Source: Rugamonas aquatica (GTDB lineage: Bacteria > Pseudomonadota > Gammaproteobacteria > Burkholderiales > Burkholderiaceae_D). From it: DNA of 64,000 bases. The position numbers and the translations under genes were made by a program. Position 1 is the stretch's first letter, and each line of letters begins with the position of its first letter. Under the pieces are notes generated by a model that was given only the letters and a program-made list of their open reading frames with translations, did not search any database and was not told the origin of the DNA. The stretch lies in NCBI RefSeq assembly GCF_009380215.1, contig NZ_WHUG01000003.1, forward strand, positions 372,001-436,000, in the 5' to 3' direction. Below, piece by piece: positions 10,358 through 18,824 of the stretch.

Positions 10358-11579
10358 ACGCGCCCTCAAGCTGGGTGCCGCCGCCAGTGTCGGCGCCCTG
10401 ATGGCGCTGACCGGCGTGGCCGACGTGATGTCCGCCGCGCCCGAAGCGCGCCGCATCGTCCTGTGCTGCCTGGCCGCGCTGGTCCCCTCCACCGTGCTGT
10501 GGCAATGCCTGCGCGCCCTGGCGCCCCGCGCTCCGCGCATGGAGCAGCAGACCGGCACTCCGTCCGCGAGCCGCGAACTGTCCGACGCCTTGCTCGCACT
10601 GGAGGCGCGCCTTGAACACGCACCGATTGCCTTGTTCAGCATCGGGAATTCAGCCGGTCCCGGTGCGGTGGCGCCGCTGAACGCCAGCGCGCGCCGCCTG
10701 CTGGCGCCCGGCCGCGCCAGCGCGCCGCAGGATCTGCACCAGCTGCTGGCCGCGCAAACCGCCGGCCAGCGGCAGCTGATCAGCTTCGACACGGAACGCG
10801 GTGTCGAGCGCGCACTGGTTGCCGTCGCCGCGCTGACCATGCAGGGCGTGGCCCAGCGCCTGGCGGCGCTGATGCCGGTGGAGAGCGAGCTGGAAGCCGA
10901 AGCCCTGAACGCCTGGCGCGAACTGGTGCAGGTGCTGACCCACGAGATCATGAACTCCCTGACCCCGGTGGCCTCGCTGTCGCGCACCGCCTGCGGCCTG
11001 CTCGACGAAGCGGGGGAAGGCCTGCCGGCCGACATCCACGCCGATCTTGGCACCGCGCTGGACGCGATTTCGCGCCGCGCCGCCAGCCTGGTGGATTTTG
11101 TCGGCAGCTACCGCAGCCTGTCGACCGTGGCGCAGGCGCAGCCGCAGCGCGTGCTGCTGGAGGAATTGTTCGATCGCCTGTCCATGCTGCTCGCGCCGCA
11201 GTGGCAGGCGCTGGGCGGGCGCGTGGTGTTTTCGGTGGAGCCGGCGTCGCTGGCGGTGATGATCGATCCGGGGCAGCTGGAGCAGGCGCTCATCAACCTG
11301 CTGAAGAACGCGGCCGAAGCCATCACCGGCAAGGCGCCGGAGGCGCAGGTGTGCGCGCGTCTGAGCCGGGGCGGCCGCCTGCGCATCGAAGTGTCGGACA
11401 ACGGCCCCGGCGTGCCGGAGGCGCTGGCCGCGCACATCTTCACGCCGTTCTTCTCGACCAAGAAGCAGGGCCGGGGCATAGGCCTGGCGATGGTGCGGCA
11501 CCTGGTGCACGCCAACGGCGGCACGGTGCGCTACGCGCGCTCGGTCAGCGCCGGCGCGCGCTTCATGCTGACGTTTTAA
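10347..11579 (+). CDS. Membrane-bound sensor histidine kinase, partner of the NtrC-type regulator
   Basis: About 410 residues. Two N-terminal transmembrane helices (about 8-28 and 36-58) are separated by almost no periplasmic loop, so it may sense a signal within the membrane or cytoplasm. The dimerisation box THEIMNSLTP carries His199. The ATPase domain has the N box (INLLKNAAEAI), G1 DNGPGVPE, the F box FFSTKK and G2 GRGIGLAMV. Layout and motifs resemble NtrY/NtrB-type kinases. The ATG at 10347 overlaps the regulator gene by 11 bases, so the pair is translationally coupled and should form one phosphorelay controlling the divergent ABC operon. Confidence 0.9.
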
Positions 11580-11589
11580 CGCACGGGCC

Positions 11590-12042
11590 TCATCGCACCA
11601 TATCGATGTGCATGATGCCGTCTTCGTCGTAAGGCTCGGTCACGGTCTTGAAGCCGAAGCTGGCGTAGAATTTTTCCAGGTGGGCTTGCGCGCCGATGCG
11701 GAAGGCGTGGCCCGGATGCAGCGCCTCGGCCAGCGGAATCGCCTTGGCCAGCAGCTCGCGGCCGATGCCGCTGCCGCGCGCGGCCTGCGTGGTCAGCACG
11801 CGGCCGAGCGACATCTCATCGAACTTCACGCCCGGCGGCACGCAGCGCAGATAGGCCGCCAGCGTGCGCTTGCCGTCGATCTCGCGCCACGCCATCAGGT
11901 GATGGCACTGCGGATCGGCGCCGTCGATGTCGGGGTAGAGGCAGGTCTGCTCCAGGATGAACACCTGCTGGCGCTGCAGCAGTACTTCGTACCAGTCCTG
12001 GCGGGGGATGTCTTCAAATGCCAGCCATTGCCACTCAATCAT
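11590..12042 (-). CDS. elaA: GNAT N-acetyltransferase, ElaA-like
   Basis: A 150-residue single-domain GNAT protein. The acetyl-CoA loop is seen in RVLTTQAARGSGIGRELL, and the C-terminal strand in FYASFGFKTVTEPYDEDGIMHIDM is typical of ElaA. The start segment WLAFEDIPRQDWYEVLLQRQQVF also matches that family. The acetylated substrate of ElaA proteins is not established. The gene is convergent with the kinase gene (10 bases apart) and lies downstream of ohr behind a terminator, so it probably has its own promoter in the 12043-12087 gap. Confidence 0.88.
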   Translation of the reverse strand: MIEWQWLAFEDIPRQDWYEVLLQRQQVFILEQTCLYPDIDGADPQCHHLMAWREIDGKRTLAAYLRCVPPGVKFDEMSLGRVLTTQAARGSGIGRELLAKAIPLAEALHPGHAFRIGAQAHLEKFYASFGFKTVTEPYDEDGIMHIDMVR

Positions 12043-12081
12043 TGCGTGTCCCGATGCGGTTCAAAACACTGATTGTATGTG

Positions 12082-12113
12082 AAAAAAGGCCGGCGCCTTG
12101 GAGGGCGCCGGCC
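12082..12113 (-). terminator. Rho-independent terminator of ohr
   Basis: A ten-base-pair GC-rich stem, GGCCGGCGCC/GGCGCCGGCC (12088-12097 and 12104-12113), with a six-base loop. Read on the minus strand it is followed by six T. It lies 22 bases beyond the ohr stop codon. Confidence 0.9.
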
Positions 12114-12135
12114 TTTCGGCGGGAGGCTGTATCGC

Positions 12136-12561
12136 TTAGACGATGGTCAGGGTCACGTCGATGTTGCCGCGGGTGGCGTTCGAGTATGGGCACACGATGT
12201 GGGCGGCGGCGACCAGTTTCTCGGCTTCTGCGCGGTCCAGGCCTGGCAGCGAGATTTTCAGTTCGACTTCGATGCCGAAACCGGTAGGGATAGGACCGAT
12301 GCCGACAGTGCCTTCGACCGACACGTCAGCCGGTACGGCGATCTTGTCGCGGCCGCCGACGAATTTCATCGCGCCCAGGAAGCAGGCCGAGTAGCCGGCA
12401 GCGAACAGCTGCTCAGGGTTGGTGCCGACGGCGCCGGCGCCGCCCAGTTCTTTCGGGGTGGTCAGTTTGGCATCCAGCACGCCGTCGGAGGAGACAGCAC
12501 GGCCTTCACGGCCACCGGTTGCTTTAGCGTTTGCGCGGTACAGAACTTGTTGGATCGACAT
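12136..12561 (-). CDS. ohr: Organic hydroperoxide resistance protein Ohr
   Basis: A 141-residue OsmC/Ohr-family thiol peroxidase that reduces fatty-acid and other organic hydroperoxides using lipoylated proteins. The two catalytic cysteines are in place: Cys60 (GYSACFLGA) and Cys124 (HIVCPYSN). The conserved [14 protein letters not shown] region and a full family length are present. It has a good ribosome site (AAGGA, 8 bases before ATG), a terminator, and a promoter with an embedded palindrome. No ohrR gene is adjacent, which is unusual but not unknown. Confidence 0.97.
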   Translation of the reverse strand: MSIQQVLYRANAKATGGREGRAVSSDGVLDAKLTTPKELGGAGAVGTNPEQLFAAGYSACFLGAMKFVGGRDKIAVPADVSVEGTVGIGPIPTGFGIEVELKISLPGLDRAEAEKLVAAAHIVCPYSNATRGNIDVTLTIV

Positions 12562-12659
12562 GATATTTCCTTTTCAGTGAGTGAGAATACTTAGTTGACT
12601 ATTAAATCGCTAGCTACTTCGTACTACTATCCGGCGCTGTTTGCCGCGCCCATGACCAC

Positions 12660-12688
12660 ACTATAGATCGTGTGCTATTGAATAGCAA
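12660..12688 (-). promoter_or_regulatory. ohr promoter with overlapping palindromic operator
   Basis: Minus strand: -35 TTGCTA (12688-12683), 17-base spacer, -10 TATAGT (12665-12660), giving a leader of about 90 bases. The perfect palindrome TGCTATT-C-AATAGCA (12673-12687) covers the -35 and most of the spacer, an arrangement expected for repression by a MarR/OhrR-type thiol-sensing regulator. Regulator identity is inferred. Confidence 0.7.
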
Positions 12689-12790
12689 GCGATTTTTAAA
12701 GATATTTTTTGAACGGGATGCGCGGCGCTTACATTCCCACCAGATCGCTCACAGAAGAAGTAACAGGAAAATTCCGGATAGCGATTTAGC

Positions 12791-12806
12791 GTAGGAATAG
12801 TCCTAC
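12791..12806. repeat. Inverted repeat GTAGGA-ATAG-TCCTAC
   Basis: Perfect six-base arms with a four-base spacer, about 180 bases upstream of the lipoprotein/protease pair. It is too short and lacks a T-tract to be a terminator. It may be an operator for the pair; unproven. Confidence 0.4.
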
Positions 12807-12985
12807 AAACCCTCCAGTGTGATCCTTTTTGAACACAAATATCTATCAAATTATCACATCAATATAGTTAGCAACATAGCAAAATATATCTGAAAAGAAT
12901 CCAAATTTTCTCGTAACATTGTTTGGATGATTTTAAAAACACAATTATTTGCTTCAATCATTTCCCCAAACTTAAGGATCAAACC

Positions 12986-14614
12986 ATGTCTAAGTTTTGG
13001 ATCTTTCTTTCTGTATCCCTACTCGCCGGTTGTCACACCTCCTTGTCTGTCTCCCGGCTTACTCCCGAGGCAGATTCCATCCCTAGTGGTGCTATCTACC
13101 AACTCCCTGCTACCCAATTGGACATTACCGCAACCTTCAGAATTGCTCAGTGCGGCGTAGCGTACAAAGGTTTGCCTGATGAAGATTGGCGGTTTGAAAG
13201 CGAACTGGTGAGTGCGAAAATTACCTCATCGTCTGTCGGGGATCCTCAAGAACGATACGTGATCGACTATAGCAAGCTTAATTCGCCCATGAAGATCACT
13301 ACCGCCAATTTAGCGTGGTATCCGTCAGGCATGATTAAGACTGTGAATGCCGACATCGACGACAGGACTGCTGAAGTCACGGCCAATCTGGCATCTGCAG
13401 TAATAAACGTCGCGAAGGCGGTCTACGCACCGCTAGGTATCGCAGCAACCGGGCCCACAGGTGATCCCCTGTCAGAGTGTCCTGCCCCTCTGAGTAAGAA
13501 CATAAAGGACCTGGCCGGTCTACGTGATTCGATCATCGATGCCACAAAAAAAGACGCCGTCCTCAAGCCAAAATTGGAGGCTTTGGCCGCCGCAAAACAA
13601 GCGCTGGAAGCGGCGCAAGCCGCTCTCAAGGAGAGCCCGACGGATAAGAAGCTTCAGGCCAACGTTACAAGTGCAAAGGAAAAATTCGACAAATTGGACA
13701 AGGTGTACGGCAAAGCCAAATTAACTGCTCCCGCACTGGTCGAGCAGCAAACTGCGCTGACCAAACGCCTCACCAGCACTGTGAATTTGCAATGGATTCC
13801 ACGGCGAGGAGAAGAGTCCGGACAACTATGCCAAAAGGTCACTGCCCCGCTTGCTGTCTTCATTAATTCATATATCGACGATTCCTTAACCACTGCGGAG
13901 GTGGAAGCGCTCCGTAAGGCGAAGACAAAGGTCGAATCCTCCAGCATGTGGGTTTGCCTGACTAACGTCGATGGGGCAGATTTCCAGGCGCCGAAAAAGT
14001 CTTCCTCAACTGACGCTGGTGCTGCGCCAACTATACAGAGCGCAACTGGACTCATCTATCGATGGCCAGCGTCTGCTCGTATAGCTGCCTATGGCATTAC
14101 CAAAGACGGCAACATCAACAAAGGCATCAGGCATGCTGTCGACGGCGATGTTTCCATATTGTTTGCCCAGTTGGGTCCCAAAGGGCAATTAACCTTGGAC
14201 AATGGCACTTTCGATAAAAACACCCTCAAAGTTGCTTTTGTGGAGAATGGCGCGCCTTCTACACTTGACTTCACTGCACAATCTGCGGCGGAAAGAGGCA
14301 GTGCAGCAGTCAAGGATCTGACCGCCCAATACGCTGTGCTCCGGGATCTCAAAGCGAAGGCTGAAAAAGCAAAAGCTGACGCCACCGATGCCGCCACTAA
14401 GGCAGCGAAGGCCGCGGAGATCGCTCAACTCGACTACCAAATTAGCCTGGTAAGCAAACAGCAAGCGCTGGATCTCGCTCGCCTCGGCGGTAAGGACAAA
14501 GTTCAGCAAGAGATCGATGCAGAGAGCAAGACTGCCGAATTGCTGGAAAAGAAAATCGAAACGGAAAAGCAGCGGCAGGCTTTGGAAAAATTGCTGAGTG
14601 AGCGTGCGCAATGA
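12986..14614 (+). CDS. Coiled-coil lipoprotein of unknown function, coupled to a serine protease
   Basis: About 542 residues; I do not recognise a family. The signal peptide ends in lipobox LAGC (Cys16), so the protein should be membrane-anchored outside the cytoplasm. Residues about 30-190 are beta-rich with Cys residues. A helical coiled-coil segment (about 195-270, rich in A/K/E/Q) is followed by another globular region (about 270-450). A long C-terminal coiled coil (about 455-542) ends in KQRQALEKLLSERAQ. The start at 12986 is preceded by AAGGA at a good distance. Codon choice is AT-richer than the neighbours (many AAA, TTA, ATT), suggesting acquisition by transfer. The stop overlaps the protease start (ATGA), implying a joint function. 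Confidence 0.8.
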   Translation: MSKFWIFLSVSLLAGCHTSLSVSRLTPEADSIPSGAIYQLPATQLDITATFRIAQCGVAYKGLPDEDWRFESELVSAKITSSSVGDPQERYVIDYSKLNSPMKITTANLAWYPSGMIKTVNADIDDRTAEVTANLASAVINVAKAVYAPLGIAATGPTGDPLSECPAPLSKNIKDLAGLRDSIIDATKKDAVLKPKLEALAAAKQALEAAQAALKESPTDKKLQANVTSAKEKFDKLDKVYGKAKLTAPALVEQQTALTKRLTSTVNLQWIPRRGEESGQLCQKVTAPLAVFINSYIDDSLTTAEVEALRKAKTKVESSSMWVCLTNVDGADFQAPKKSSSTDAGAAPTIQSATGLIYRWPASARIAAYGITKDGNINKGIRHAVDGDVSILFAQLGPKGQLTLDNGTFDKNTLKVAFVENGAPSTLDFTAQSAAERGSAAVKDLTAQYAVLRDLKAKAEKAKADATDAATKAAKAAEIAQLDYQISLVSKQQALDLARLGGKDKVQQEIDAESKTAELLEKKIETEKQRQALEKLLSERAQ

Positions 14615-15924
14615 AAAAGCTGATCCTGCCGTTGATGCTGCTCGCATTCTCCACCGCAGCCGCAGAACCGATCTCAATGCCGCTCGTGACAGAACGCCTT
14701 CTAGCTAAAGATCGCGCTTACCTGTTAAATAAACCATTTCGGGCCGAAACGCGAGAGGTCCTGCAGACCATCGAAAACCGGGATGTGTTGACAGCTTTAT
14801 CCGGCGATGTCCAGAAAGAGGCTGACCTTGCTCACAGCACCAGCCCCAGTCTCGATCATGTCATTGTCCCTCGCTTAGGGCTTTACAATCTTGCGCGCAG
14901 TGGGATTCCAGATGCCAATCTCGCGCAGGTCGTTCCAGGGATTAGCAAGGAAGCGCTGATAGACATCGCCACCAACCGCCGAAAACTGGACGAGCGCCAG
15001 ATAAAAGCGCTGGCAACGGCGTTCGCATCAGTCTTTAAGCGTGATGGCAGCTCAATCCCGTATCTATACAACCCCAAGAAAATGGCGCCAGACGATTGTC
15101 CTAAGAACTCCGGCGACGGAAGCTATGATGCAACTGCAAAGCGGATCAACAGCACGGTTTGTAAGCAGCGCTTCAACGTCGTGGGAGCCCTCACTAAATT
15201 GAATGGCACCCACGAAGAAATTTTTTGCTCAGGTACCTTAGTCAATGAACAGTGGTTTCTTACCGCAGCGCATTGCCTAATTGGCTTTTCAAGCGACAGT
15301 AGCGCATTGGGCGTGTACGTTCCCTACTTTGGTGGCAAGGAAACCATCTACGGTTATGGCGGCACGCAAAGTGCAGGAATGCTGAGATTAAAAGCGCTGG
15401 ATTTGATTTGGATACAGAAATCTCAGAGGATCGATCTCCCGAATACAGATGCCGACATGCTCGCCTTCATTACCGCGGGAAACGATATTGCTTTAATAAA
15501 TGTGAGCGGCCTTGGTTTCAAACCCAATCTAACTGCTATAAAAATCTCCGACATCGGTAACGAACCATACACTATTGCCGGCTATGGTGTAACCAATGCC
15601 GCCCAACCTATGGGGGGCACCTTGCTTGAGGTTGGAACCCAGGCTCACAAGTTATCCGCCGGTGAGAAAGTCGTGTCTCTTGATTTGTCTCTCGACATAT
15701 CAAAAAGGACCGCGCACATTTGTGGGCGAGATTCTGGCGGCCCACTCTTTGCCGGCGATCTTGATGGGAGGGAGAAGGGCCCGTATGGGATTGTCGCCAT
15801 CTCTAGCGGCATAATGTCCAAGAGGGAAACGGATTTCTGCGTTGACGGCACCCAGGTGTTTACTCGCCTGGATCGTCCGCCAGTAAAGCAATGGCTTTGC
15901 GCGACCGCAGGCGCCGGGTGCTAA
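14611..15924 (+). CDS. Secreted trypsin-like (S1 family) serine protease
   Basis: A 437-residue predicted exported protease. Signal peptide 1-18 (ending AAA before EP), a novel N-terminal region (20-190), then a chymotrypsin-fold domain. The triad is visible: His221 in LTAAHCL, Asp292 in GNDIALINV and Ser375 in CGRDSGGPLF. Paired cysteines (the CSG/AHC loop, and those around 373 and 412) fit family disulfides. It ends with a short Gly/Ala/Cys tail. It is translationally coupled to the preceding lipoprotein, which might anchor, inhibit or be processed by it. Base composition is lower in GC than the window average. The target is unknown. Confidence 0.88.
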   Translation: MKKLILPLMLLAFSTAAAEPISMPLVTERLLAKDRAYLLNKPFRAETREVLQTIENRDVLTALSGDVQKEADLAHSTSPSLDHVIVPRLGLYNLARSGIPDANLAQVVPGISKEALIDIATNRRKLDERQIKALATAFASVFKRDGSSIPYLYNPKKMAPDDCPKNSGDGSYDATAKRINSTVCKQRFNVVGALTKLNGTHEEIFCSGTLVNEQWFLTAAHCLIGFSSDSSALGVYVPYFGGKETIYGYGGTQSAGMLRLKALDLIWIQKSQRIDLPNTDADMLAFITAGNDIALINVSGLGFKPNLTAIKISDIGNEPYTIAGYGVTNAAQPMGGTLLEVGTQAHKLSAGEKVVSLDLSLDISKRTAHICGRDSGGPLFAGDLDGREKGPYGIVAISSGIMSKRETDFCVDGTQVFTRLDRPPVKQWLCATAGAGC

Positions 15925-15941
15925 CGAGAGCGAGTTCCCGA

Positions 15942-16778
15942 CTATTTTTCGATGGACGACTCCAGCTCGCCCAGCAGCGCCAGGCAAGCCAGCGCGGCCT
16001 TGTTGTCGTGGTCTTTTTCCTCATGCCAGGCCGACACCGATACCGCGATGATGTCCGGCCCGCGCAGCGAGCGGAACAGCGCGGCGATGTCGTCGAAACT
16101 CGGTCCCGCCTTGACGTGGTATTTCAAGGCGGGGATGTCCGCTTCCGCGTCCATCACGTCGCTGTCGAAGTGCAGGTACAAACGCTCGCCCGGCTTCAGG
16201 TGCTCGCCGATCTGATCGATGGCGCAGCAGACGATGCCGGAGCTTCTCACCGCTTCCAGCTCGCCCGGATCGAGATCGCGCGCATCGGAAAGCACCACAC
16301 GCTCTTCGGGGAAGGGCATGACGCCGATGGTCGCCAGCATCGCGCCTATCGCATCGCGGCCTTGCTTGCGGCGGTCGCCGCGCCCCACCAGTACCGCCAG
16401 CGGCATGCCTCCGAGATATTTGGTCTGCGTGGTTTCCCAGGTATGGAAATCGCCGTGGGCATCGAGCCATAAAATCCGGTCCGGCTCGCGTCCGCTTCGT
16501 TGCAGGCCGCCCAGCACGCCGAGCGTGGACATGCAGTCGCCGGCGATGCTGACCGGGACCTTGCCTGCAGCGGCGATCCGGCTGACCCGCTCCGCCAGCC
16601 CTGCGTAGATGCTGCCCATCCTGCGCAACTTCTCGTTGGGGTCATGCACCGTGACGTCCGCGAAATCGGGCACGTCCACGATATCCCAGTCATGGTCGGA
16701 GAGCCCGGCGGCGCGGCGCAGGCCGTCGCGACGTTGTCCGAGCAGGAAGGGCACCAGCAAGCGATTGTTCATGTCCAT
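15942..16778 (-). CDS. Arginase/agmatinase-family (ureohydrolase fold) protein
   Basis: About 278 residues. The binuclear-metal motifs of ureohydrolases are recognisable: LWLDAHGDFHT, HFDSDVMDAE and the closing SVSAWHEEKDHDNKAALA. However, the first motif, usually GGDH, is AGDC, so one histidine ligand is replaced by cysteine. This is seen in a subgroup of the superfamily whose substrates are largely unknown. It may hydrolyse a guanidino or amidino compound other than arginine. ATGs at 16778 and 16772 are both possible; the latter gives a four-base ATGA overlap with the sulfotransferase gene. Last gene of a coupled three-gene operon. Confidence 0.82.
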   Translation of the reverse strand: MDMNNRLLVPFLLGQRRDGLRRAAGLSDHDWDIVDVPDFADVTVHDPNEKLRRMGSIYAGLAERVSRIAAAGKVPVSIAGDCMSTLGVLGGLQRSGREPDRILWLDAHGDFHTWETTQTKYLGGMPLAVLVGRGDRRKQGRDAIGAMLATIGVMPFPEERVVLSDARDLDPGELEAVRSSGIVCCAIDQIGEHLKPGERLYLHFDSDVMDAEADIPALKYHVKAGPSFDDIAALFRSLRGPDIIAVSVSAWHEEKDHDNKAALACLALLGELESSIEK

Positions 16779-18031
16779 GTATCCGGATTCATCGAGTAGC
16801 CCAGCTGCGCCATCATCGCCTGCACGGACTGGCGCTGGCCCATGTCCAGCAAGGCCTGTTCGCGCTTGCGCCAGCGCAGCGCCTTGGGCGCGTCGGTAGC
16901 CATGGTGACCGGCAGTTGGCTGGGCAGCGACAGGCCGGACAAGCCAAGCATTTCGACGATGCGCTGGAACTGCGCCGCCGGCCGTTCCATGAAATCCTCG
17001 AACCTCAGGCGCAGCGCCGGCACGCGGCTGGCCAGGATCGCTTCATGGGATGCCAGCCATTGGTTCAGGCATACATCGCTCAGGTCAGCCTGGGTGAACT
17101 GGCGCCAGTTGGGCGGCAGGTCGAACTTCCACCAGCGCCGGCCGAAGGGCGTGGCGTCGGAGTAGCCGCGTATCTGCAACGCTGCGCCGGTCCGCACCAT
17201 GTCGTGCGAGAAGAAACCCCGGGGCGACAGCCAGCCATCCATCAAGCCATTGACCGTCTGCGCATAGCCCCGGCTCAGGTGGATGTATTGGATCTCGGCT
17301 TGTGGAAACAGCTGCTCATAGATGCCGATGCGGTAGGCATCGCTCGGCGATTTGAATAGCAGGATCTTGTTGGCTGCATCGTCGGCGGTGAACTGGCGGC
17401 GATAGCTGCGGGGCAGCACGAAGGGCGGCTCTTCAAGCTTCAGTTGCTCGTCGTAGTAGCCGCTCGCGCCCAGCTGCAAATCACGTTGCGTCGATGATTG
17501 CTGCGCATCGTAAAAATTCATGCGCCACGGCTGATCGCGAAACACGGATGCGAGGATCGCACGTTGGAGCGCACTATCCGTCTGCTGCCTGCTGTCCCGG
17601 CAAAGAGCGTGCAGGACTTCGTCGAGCGCGTCGCCGAGGTTTCGCTGCTGTGCCGGATCGATGAAGAGCAGCGGGAACTGCAGCAGCAGGCGCCGTTGCC
17701 AGCGGACTTGTAATTGCTCCGCAGTCGGCAGCGTCGGACTGGGGACGTTGAGTTCGGCGAAGATGTTATCGGCCAATGCGTCCGGCTGTAGCAGCGTGTG
17801 GACGGCGTCGCTGTCGGAGTGCATGCCGAAACCGTTTTGCGTGAGTGCCAGGTAGGGTTCAATTTCCCCGTCGAGCGAGGCGATGTCGGGATGTTCCGCC
17901 AGCAGGTGCTTGATCAGGCTGGACCCCGCGCGTGAGCTGCTCAGGATAACGGCAACCCGCCGCACCAGATTGCGCCACGGCGCAGGGGGCACAGCGCGCA
18001 AGTTGGCGATGGTGTGCAGTACGTCGTTCAT
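16769..18031 (-). CDS. Sulfotransferase-family protein
   Basis: A 420-residue cytoplasmic protein with an N-terminal PAPS 5'-phosphosulfate loop-like motif (AVILSSSRAGSSLIKHLL, about residues 27-44). A central acidic segment and a 3'-phosphate-type region with HLSRGYAQTVNGLMDGW follow, and then the RLRFEDFMERPAAQFQRIVE block typical of sulfotransferase C-termini. It is longer than simple sulfotransferases (250-300 residues). It starts at 18031, overlapping the methyltransferase stop by four bases (ATGA), and its stop overlaps the arginase-family start. The acceptor is probably a small molecule made by this operon. Sulfotransferase assignment is fairly secure, the acceptor unknown. Confidence 0.8.
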   Translation of the reverse strand: MNDVLHTIANLRAVPPAPWRNLVRRVAVILSSSRAGSSLIKHLLAEHPDIASLDGEIEPYLALTQNGFGMHSDSDAVHTLLQPDALADNIFAELNVPSPTLPTAEQLQVRWQRRLLLQFPLLFIDPAQQRNLGDALDEVLHALCRDSRQQTDSALQRAILASVFRDQPWRMNFYDAQQSSTQRDLQLGASGYYDEQLKLEEPPFVLPRSYRRQFTADDAANKILLFKSPSDAYRIGIYEQLFPQAEIQYIHLSRGYAQTVNGLMDGWLSPRGFFSHDMVRTGAALQIRGYSDATPFGRRWWKFDLPPNWRQFTQADLSDVCLNQWLASHEAILASRVPALRLRFEDFMERPAAQFQRIVEMLGLSGLSLPSQLPVTMATDAPKALRWRKREQALLDMGQRQSVQAMMAQLGYSMNPDTWT

Positions 18032-18720
18032 ACGCGCGGAGCTTGACGCATTCTCTGGATCAGGAACCCGTAGAATTCTTTCGTCTCGTCCGCACTGACG
18101 CGTGCCAGCAGGCGCATGCCGAAGCCATTGTCCTTGGCCAGCTTGCGCACTTCTTTGACCGCGCCGAAATTGGAGTGCGCAAAGTAGATGCGCCCATCCG
18201 GTTTCAGATATTTGTCTGCCTGCTCGAAGAACTGGGTGTTGGTGCGGAAGTCCGTGTCCCATTGCGAACGCGCGACCACATCGGGCGCATCCTTGTTGCG
18301 GAAGGGGAGGTTCGCGGTGATGACGTCGAACTGCTCATTGCCGATGCCGTCGAACAGGCAGGAATATCGTACTTCCATCGTCTCGCCGAAGCCATGTGCG
18401 GCGGCGTTGTGCTGGGCGCTTTTCAGCGCTGCGGGATTGATGTCGACGGCTAGTACGCGGGCGGCGCCGGCGTAGCAGGCGAATACCGCGATGACGCCGG
18501 AGCCGGTGCCGACATCGAGCACGCTGCCGCCTGCCGGAACGCGCAGGCTGCGCACCAGCGGCTGGCTGTCCGTGTAAGGCCAGAACGTATTCGGGAAAAC
18601 GAGGAATTCCTTGCCCAGATAGCGGAACGTCTTGCCATCCTCGGGTACTACCTTGAAAGCCTTCTGGCGGTTCTTTTGCCAGCGATCGATATGCACCTGC
18701 TTACCTGGGGAATTGTCCAT
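18028..18720 (-). CDS. Class I SAM-dependent methyltransferase with NLPF motif
   Basis: A 230-residue Rossmann methyltransferase. Motif I is VLDVGTGSGVIAVFA, the acidic motif II is VLAVDIN, and motif IV is ANLPFRN. The N-(L/P)-P-(F/Y) signature is characteristic of enzymes methylating planar nitrogens (PrmC, RsmC, DNA amino-methyltransferases). The ATG at 18720 is preceded by AGGTG at a good distance; a GTG nine bases earlier is less likely. First gene of the coupled operon with the sulfotransferase-like and arginase-like genes. With such neighbours a small-molecule or peptide nitrogen is a more likely target than rRNA. Confidence 0.82.
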   Translation of the reverse strand: MDNSPGKQVHIDRWQKNRQKAFKVVPEDGKTFRYLGKEFLVFPNTFWPYTDSQPLVRSLRVPAGGSVLDVGTGSGVIAVFACYAGAARVLAVDINPAALKSAQHNAAAHGFGETMEVRYSCLFDGIGNEQFDVITANLPFRNKDAPDVVARSQWDTDFRTNTQFFEQADKYLKPDGRIYFAHSNFGAVKEVRKLAKDNGFGMRLLARVSADETKEFYGFLIQRMRQAPRV

Positions 18721-18824
18721 TTCTATCACCTATCGGATGAAGGAAAAGCAATCGAGGAATGCAGCGACGATAGTACTACGATAGCTTGGAAGGAGATGCA
18801 CAATTTGCGTATGATGATCAACTT

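Larger units (their letters stand above)
12562..12985. other. Long AT-rich intergenic region between ohr and the lipoprotein gene
   Basis: 424 bases without a credible gene. The left part holds the ohr leader, promoter and operator. The right part (about 12690-12985) is much richer in A+T than the surroundings. It contains an inverted repeat at 12791-12806 and a possible weak promoter (TTGAAC at 12829, TATCAC at 12852) reading toward the lipoprotein gene. A 62-codon open frame (12661-12849, minus) has no ribosome site or family features and is not called. Confidence 0.6.

Noticed and set aside
12661..12849. 62-codon minus-strand frame upstream of ohr
   Set aside because: It overlaps the ohr operator region, lacks a ribosome site and has no recognisable features.
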